From Candolleomyces eurysporus (lineage: Eukaryota; Basidiomycota; Agaricomycetes; Agaricales; Psathyrellaceae), in contig JANBPK010000846.1 of NCBI GenBank assembly GCA_027579435.1, positions 62,001 through 126,000 of the forward strand: DNA of 64,000 bases. The letters are read 5' to 3'. The position numbers and the translations under genes are program-made. This document shows positions 56,995 to 64,000 of the stretch, in pieces. The notes under the pieces were generated by a model. The model was given only the letters and a program-made list of their open reading frames with translations, had not been told where the DNA came from and searched no databases. Each line of letters starts with the position of its first letter. Positions within the stretch are counted from its first letter, which is position 1.

Positions 56995-59900
56995 TCATAC
57001 CGACTGAGACCACCAATCTCCCAAATCTAAACGCATAAGGAGATGAGGCAAAGCCGCAATCCCACCTGTTGGTGTCTGAGCACCAGTCCCAACTTCCATC
57101 GGCAAATTGGACGAAATACCCGTCCCCTTCTCCACGAGCCCCTTCAGCACCTTCATCTTGACCCAAAAATCAGCCATCCCAACCTCAATTTAGAAATAAG
57201 AGGCAGGAAAGGACTCACAAACGTAGCCATCTTCGCCTTGAACTTCAAAAATACTTCCTCAATCATCGGCCCCGCTTCGTACTCCTTCAACCTCCCCCTC
57301 GACAACTCGCCGACAACCACACAAAACTCGAGCACGAGCTCAAGACTCTGCCTAAGCAGCTCTCCGGGCAACTTCTGACTCGACCGCAAGAGACACGCAG
57401 TAAGTATCCGATCGAGTAAATCAGAATGGGCAGTCGCGAGCTCAAAAACATCTGAAAACTCATGCGGCCCTGAGCTGCCAGCCCTTGAGGTGGTATTTGC
57501 AGCACTGGTGCTCGTACCAGAAGCAGAGGCAGCCAGTGATGAGGACTCCAATTGCGCCAAGAACGGATCGAAATTCCCTCCGATCGCGGTGTCGAAAACG
57601 TATGCAGACAAGGTGGCCACAAACGACTGAGCGATGAAGCGGAAATGGAGGAGTAACTTTCTCGGTTGAGCGAGAGTTGGGAATAAGGGTTGCGCTGAGA
57701 CCCCCGTCATTCGGAACACGCTCTTGATAGCGCATTCCACTAATTTATGCGGTGAGCGTGAATCGGTGGAGGTATAGGGCAGGAATCTCACCTCTAAACA
57801 AGCGAAGGATGAACGCAAAGATCCGATAATACTTGGACAATATAGTCGGTGAGATCAGGACGTCCATCGGTCGTGGAGGCTTGTAATCCATATAAAGGAA
57901 GTCCAGCGCCCTAGATGAGCATGAGAAAGGCAAACACACGGCAAAGAAGACGAAAGCATACTCGATACCTATTGGTCGAAAAATCACATCAACATCAATT
58001 CAAAACAGGATGGGTGCTTTTGAAACACCACTCACACAAAGGATTCAACCACTTATCCCTCCCATGCCCCGTCGGCAAATCCCTAATCGCAAACCCAATC
58101 CTCCAAGCCGCCTCCTCAACCACAACATGCCTCTTCTTCCTCTCCTCCTCATCATCCATCTGCTTCCCGTTATTCAGCGCATCTACAATAACCGTCCGAA
58201 GAAAGAAGCTGAGGTCACCACCAACAGGGGGCCAAATCTCTCTTTCCAACAAGTCGGGCGACAACCCGATAGCCCAGGGCTGCTTGCTTTCCTTGACGAC
58301 AGCCTTCTTGCTACTAGGCCGCCGTCTAATCGAGCGAAGCGACATACTATGCGGAGTGGTATCGACACCGTATTCACCTGCATCCGAAAACAGCGCGCCT
58401 AAGAGCTTGGACTTGAAAGCCGGTGCCGTGACAAGGAGGTAAGAGCGCAGCAGGCTGAGATGGAGTTGGAGGTTTAGGTTATTCGACGAGGTAAGGAAGA
58501 TAGAAAGCAGGGTCGAAGACAGCGTGGAGGCATGCTCCAATAGCCTGTGAAAGACGAGTGAGGTGAGGTGGGGGAGGGTAGGCGTTATAGAAGGTAGGCG
58601 TGCTGGGAATCGTTGGATGAATCGCTCTAACATGGCGCTTGACCGGTCGACGACTTGCAGCGCAGACTGAGCTTGAAAATCCCCTGGAGCCATATCAAAA
58701 ACTCGAAACTCTTCCTCGATCTCTGGCTTATAAGTCTGGTGGAGTACCGGTTGCGAGGTTGACTGGGTTCGCTTCTTGGACTCATCGAATCCAAGTTCTT
58801 CTGTATGCGAGCCCTCCGCCTCATCCCAAGCCTCCAATATGTCCAACTCCGACCACAACCAACGCACCCGTTTGTCCTTCGACTCTTGGCCAAGCAGAGG
58901 GTGATCTGGCTGGGCCTTCCGTAGCAATATAAGCGACTTCTGTGCATTCGGTAACACGTCCAGCAACGTCTTTGGAAAGAAATCTGGGAAGTCGGTCTGG
59001 ATCTGAGCAAGCGCAGCAAAGATATCTTCCTCCTCCTCTTCCTCGTCGTCAATCCCATAGTAATCTTCTCTGTCCTCGTCCACTCGAGGAGGCGGTTTCC
59101 TCGGCTGCCCTCCGTATCCTATAGAGAGCCCAACTTCATGAAGATATTCTTGTGACGTTCCGTCCAGGATATACGCAAAGATGGCAGAGATTGAAGGGGC
59201 AGATTGTCGTTCTACATGAGAAGCAAGATATTCGTAAATGGTTGAAATAATTTTGACTGGGTGGGCCTCAAATGGCGGGTAGTCTTTGGGTTCGACGTCC
59301 AGATCCTAGATCACGCGTGAATCGGGATTTTGATTGTACAGTTGAGTACTTACCCTTCCATAGAGCTCTGAGAGAGCGCGGACAATGTCTTCATATAGCC
59401 CATATTTATTCCACAAGGCATTTAGAAGATCAGGTTGGTCGGAAGCAGAGATGCGGACCAAGGACTCGCGGAGGTAAACGAGGATTGTAGACAGTGTGTG
59501 CGCGAAAGCATAAACCGTCGGGCCATCTTTCACCTTTCTGTGAGATCGAATAAACACGATGGACCTGTCTCTGAGAAACATCTAGACATACCTACGATGA
59601 AGAGCCTTGATGAACTCTTCCAAACGCCGAAGCAGCGTGCCAATTGTCATGAAACGTTGGATGATACTGACAGTCTAGTCAGCCAGGCAGCGTTAGCCGA
59701 GATGAAAGTAGGCTGGCTCACCTATTGCTGATGACTTCATCCTTATCCTGCACATGTAGGCACCGATCACCCTCCCACACATACATGAAGCTCTCCTGCA
59801 CGAGATCCCATTTGAATAGTCTCGACGACGTTCCAATCATGGTCATTTGCAGCGACCGGTGCAGTTCTTCAGTCGAGATAGGATGCACCTTCTGCCCACG

Positions 59901-60489
59901 TTCAGGCCGTACACTTCACTCCATCGTAAGAGCCTTTTCGCTGATCAAAACCGCAAAGATGGATGGACGTACTGGTATCGCGCAGAAGCAAACACTCTAT
60001 CATCTTGCTCGGACAGGAACGCAGTGGTAGCCGCAAGAGTGGAATGTGTAGGCCGAAGTCTATCCCACGAAACAGTACTACTCTTCGGCGAATGAAGCAC
60101 ATCAGTTAAACACCTTCACGTGTACGGCAGACCGATTAAGAAAGTGGAAGAGCACTCACAACGGCCTGCCGATGTCCTTCAAACACGGAACTCCAAAACG
60201 TCAACGGACTCGGACTCTGAGGACTCTCAGCAGGATCGTCCTTGCTGCGCAATCCACCAAGGTCCGTCGTGAGGATCGCAAGCTCCTTGGGTAAGGCAGG
60301 ATCTTGAAAAGAGCGTGGTTTTGCTGCGGGGCTGGCTTGCGCGAGTTTGATAGCATCGAGAATAGGATCCTGAGGTTTATCTTGGAGGGGTGCGAAGAAG
60401 AATTGTGGTTGGACTGGGGGAAGTTGGTCGGCTTCTCCTAGCCTTAGATCTGAGAACGAGTCGAGGTCAAGGGGAGTAGAATTCCACAT
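56995..60489 (-). CDS. Gamma-tubulin complex protein (Spc97/Spc98 family, GCP5/6-like)
   Basis: Component of the gamma-tubulin complex that nucleates microtubules at the spindle pole body. ATG at 60489 (MWNSTPLDLDSFSDL). After a Pro-rich N-terminus come the GRIP1-like parts (SSRLFKWDLVQESFMYVWEG; FIKALHRRKV with LSTILVYLRESLVRI), then an acidic insertion (DEDREDYYGIDDEEEEEED), GGDLSFFLRTVIVDAL, DFLYMDYKPPRPMDVLISP with TILSKYYRIFAFILRLFR (GRIP2 entry), LLLHFRFIAQSFVATLSAYVF, SDLLDRILTACLL and a C-terminus ending HLLMRLDLGDWWSQSV (TGA 56995-56997). At least nine introns. The KVPWPLD-like spacing before the FLLRL motif and the long insertion point to GCP5/GCP6 rather than GCP2/GCP3; the last acceptor (near 57185) is inferred. 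Confidence 0.82.
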
Positions 60490-60656
60490 GCTGTTTGTCT
60501 ACCCAATTTTAAGGGAGATAGATGTTTAGGAGGGAACCTTGAGATCAACCCGACGCGTATGGCTAAGCCTTCCAAACCAAACACAAGCGCGTTTCTTATG
60601 TAATCTCCTAGAAACTTTCGACGCGAAGCTTTTGTTTTCGTCCACAAAAACCACCA
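60490..60656. promoter_or_regulatory. 167-bp bidirectional promoter between GCP and Hpm1 genes
   Basis: The two ATGs face away from each other with only 167 bp between them, so the two genes must share or overlap promoters. No obvious TATA is seen. Confidence 0.6.
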
Positions 60657-62010
60657 TGTTCAAATTCGACTTTGACATCGACGACATTGACGAAGAGTTT
60701 AGCGAAAACGTCTCTGAAGACCCTCAATTGCTAAAAGCCCGGGGAGAGGAGCACCCTCAAGCGCCTTTCCAAGAGCACCCAATCCAACAATTCGTTCGTC
60801 ATCTTCGTCTATTTCCTCACCGTGAACTAATTTCACTTCTTTGATAAAGCTCAGCTCGATGCTTTGCCCACGCTGATCTCCTATTCACCCTTGAGCATTT
60901 CCATCCCAAAAACTAAAACCACAGTAAATCTCGTTCGCCGAGATCTGTTCGATGCAAGGTTCCAGCTCATCTCTGACGGAACTCTCGATCCTTCTCCTGA
61001 GAACGATGAAGACTCCAAACCAAAATCTACGACCGTGGAACCCTCGATCCTAACCTATCTCGACGCACCGTCCGATCTGCTCCCAGGTGTATACGAAGGG
61101 GGTTTGAAGACATGGGAGTGCAGTTTGGATCTGGTGGAGTATCTAGAATCGAGTGGTTCGTTTTCTAGTTACAGTGGGAAGCGAGTTGTGGAGGTGAGTG
61201 CTACCATTCCTTCCAAACATACTTCGCAATTCATCTGAACCTTCTCGTAGTTGGGGTGCGGTACGGCCGTACCTTCTCTCTACGTTCTGCAACGCGTGTT
61301 GTCAGAACCACCTGGCGCCACAGAAGAGACCCACATCCATCTTCAAGACTACAACGCTTCTGTTCTTGAACTGGTGACCTTCCCGAATGTTCTTATGATG
61401 TGGTGTACGTCCTCTTCCTTTCCCCGCAAACCACTGCTGTTGCTAACATTCTTCCAAGATCTATCGCCCGCTTCCTCTTCTTACCGGGAATCAAGCGAGG
61501 ACGCAGTCCCCATGGACGCCTCTACGCCCGGAGAGCTTCCAATCACCGACGAACTCAAGCAAGCCTTCTTAGTCTCCCTCAAAGAACACAACCTCCACAT
61601 CCGATTCTTCTCTGGCTCATGGGAGTCCTTCGATCTCTCTCTTACAGGGGGAAACTACAACCTACTCTTAACCTCCGAAACGATCTATCGGCAGGAGTCC
61701 CTAAAGGCTCTAATCAACCTTCTCCAGACAGGATCTGCGCATACCGTTAACGTACCCCTGGATTCTTTGATATCGGAGAAGCTTTCTTTAACGTTGACGG
61801 ACGGCGCCAAAGCCNAAAAAATCAGATCCCTCAAGTTATATTTGTTTAGTGGCGGCAAAAGTGTTGTATTTTGGTGTTGGAGGTGGGATTTCGGACTTTG
61901 TTGAAAGCGTTGAGAAGCATCAGCCTGGGGCGGGCACAGTTGAGTGTGTGTTGGAAAAAATGACTGGAGTCGGAAGGAAGGTCTTGCGTGTGCAGTGGGG
62001 GTTGATATAA
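60657..62010 (+). CDS. HPM1: Protein-histidine N-methyltransferase (Hpm1/METTL18-like)
   Basis: SAM-dependent seven-beta-strand methyltransferase; yeast Hpm1 and human METTL18 methylate a histidine of ribosomal protein uL3. Start MFKFDFDIDDIDEEF at 60657. The acidic N-terminus is followed by SILTYLDAPSDLLPGVYEGG, LKTWECSLDLVEYL, the SAM motif KRVVELGCGTAVPSLYVLQ (split by an intron at 61194), LQDYNASVLELVTFPNV, HIRFFSGSW and NLLLTSETIYR. Downstream of an N at about 61815, next to an A-run, the frame must shift to give VAAKVLYFGVGGGISDFV and the end VLRVQWGLI (TAA 62008-62010). That continuation matches the family, so the shift is probably a sequencing error. About 375 residues. Confidence 0.88.
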
Positions 62011-62240
62011 CGACGACAACGGAGCTCTCGTGAGAGTGTATATCGGTATAGAAATACAACAATGGCAGTGTATTATATGGTATGGAAGCGAATAAGAATA
62101 GAAATGAAGGAGCGATGTTGTATTATGTCGTCAAAGGGTCGTGAAATGGATTGTATGGTGTTGCATAGGAATAGAGCAAGATCGGATGAAAATGAATGTC
62201 CGTTAAAGAACAGGTCGATTGAGATGAAAAGGATGTTCCT

Positions 62241-62883
62241 TTAGCCGCAGACCCCTTCGTCGATGGTGATCCCACACCGGCTGCACTTGACCTTCTTGTC
62301 AATAAGACACAAGCCGATTCCAAGCGGGAACCAGAAGATGGCAGCAAGGATGCCTATCACGCTAGTCAGCACGGCCTGAGCAAAGCGAAGAGAATAAGCC
62401 AAGACTCACCCAGGATCCCGTAATTCGTCTGTGGCACATGCTCGCCTGCCTGCAAGCATACCATCTCGGGGTGGGATGGAGGTAGCAGGGATGTTATCCT
62501 CTCCCCCGTTNACGGGGTTGTTGTAGTAGTAGACCGTGGGCGAAGGGGTGAACGTTGGCTGTCTGCCGTAGGCTGGCCCACCGTAGTTGTAGGGTATCAA
62601 GGGTTCGCTTTGGTCCAGGCTCGAGGGTATCTGTGGTTTGACCTTGTCGTACGGATCTTTGGGACTGCGGTGAGATACAGACGCGACATCGGAGCAAGGG
62701 CGCTCACAGTTGGAATGCTGTTCGACCACACAGTCGTACGCCNGGGGGGTTATCGGAGGGTACGTTGCCCTGCCTGGTTTCTGTCTGGTGTTGTTGTTCC
62801 AGGGTCATTGGGATCGCTGGAGGGGGAGTGGGCGCAGAGGGACTGACCATGTTGGTGGGTTGTCGTTCGGGCTCAACAATCAT
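62241..62883 (-). CDS. BRI3-like small membrane protein
   Basis: Short protein with Pro/Gln-rich N-terminus and one hydrophobic hairpin. Spliced parts: MIVEPERQPTNMVSPSAP (ATG at 62883; the ATG at 62850 is an alternative), PYNYGGPAYGRQPTFTPSPT, then EMVCLQAGEHVPQTNYGILG joined across an intron to ILAAIFWFPLGIGLCLIDKK with KCSRCGITIDEGVCG and TAA at 62241-62243. The GEHVPxTNYG block, single membrane segment and CxxCG end resemble the brain protein I3 / lysosomal BRI3 family. The N at 62511 must be removed for continuous frame, and the N at 62743 lies beside a G-run at an exon end. Function unknown in fungi. It is divergent from the PRMT1 gene. Confidence 0.7.
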
Positions 62884-63146
62884 GCTTGACAGGCCTTTTG
62901 TACGACGATCGGGGATGGCGAGCACAGGACTGCGGAGCCAAGAGCAACTGCGCCCAAAGTCAGAGTCTGACTCTTAGGGCAGCTGCGCGATCACCTGCGT
63001 TATAAATAGATTTGGCGCTAACCTGCGCCATTATGTAAGTCTGTAACGGGATCAGTGTGGGAGAAAACGATCAGGCTGCCGAGCCGATGCCGCTTCCATT
63101 TTTCTGGCCAAAGTTGAAGTTGTCTCCAACGCATTCTCACTCAGCC
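62884..63146. promoter_or_regulatory. Shared upstream region of BRI3-like and PRMT1 genes
   Basis: About 260 bp between divergent ATGs. Contains TTATAAATAG at about 63000, a possible TATA box; the region probably drives both genes. Confidence 0.45.

Positions 63147-64000
<854 letters not shown>

Overview
This 64 kb window is nuclear DNA of a filamentous basidiomycete, most likely an Agaricomycete. The evidence is intron-dense genes with 50-70 nt GT-AG introns, small internal exons, a DUF6533-type membrane protein, and orthologues of Cdc24, Rap1, a gamma-tubulin complex protein, Hpm1 and PRMT1. No prokaryotic feature, CRISPR array or convincing tRNA was found. I cannot name the species.

Layout. 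(1) 0-24 kb is a recently reshuffled accessory region. Four paralogous cytochrome P450 genes occur here: three in tandem on the minus strand (45-2295, 3040-5559, 8167-11880) and one inverted on the plus strand (20212-22473). A full GH92 alpha-mannosidase gene (13708-17230) is followed on its own strand by the third P450. Broken pieces of the GH92 3' end lie beside other P450 copies (about 7779-7845 and 22838-23612), so the unit that duplicated was P450 + spacer + GH92 3' end. Two mobile elements sit in the P450s. A 1441 bp non-autonomous CACTA element interrupts the last coding part of P450-3 (3 bp target duplication). A 262 bp TA-flanked MITE lies inside an intron of P450-2. (2) 24-26.7 kb: a Rap1-like telomere protein (BRCT + three Rap1-type Myb domains). 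(3) 26.7-34 kb: gene-poor, with only possible decayed coding scraps. (4) 34-64 kb: ordinary housekeeping genes: Cdc24 RhoGEF, DUF6533 membrane protein, GH63-like glucosidase, large RhoGAP, Rim9/PalI/SUR7-type membrane protein, GCP5/6-like Spc97/98 protein, Hpm1/METTL18 histidine methyltransferase, BRI3-like small membrane protein, and the 5' part of a PRMT1 arginine methyltransferase that runs off the window.

How they fit together. The P450/GH92 block looks like an expanding secondary or xenobiotic metabolism family with a secreted mannosidase caught in the duplications. The right half carries polarity and cytoskeleton genes (Cdc24, RhoGAP, gamma-tubulin complex) and two protein methyltransferases, two pairs of which share short divergent promoters. 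Single N bases occur at 17 places, most next to homopolymer runs. At least three genes need the N dropped or re-read to keep frame, so those apparent frameshifts are probably assembly artefacts.
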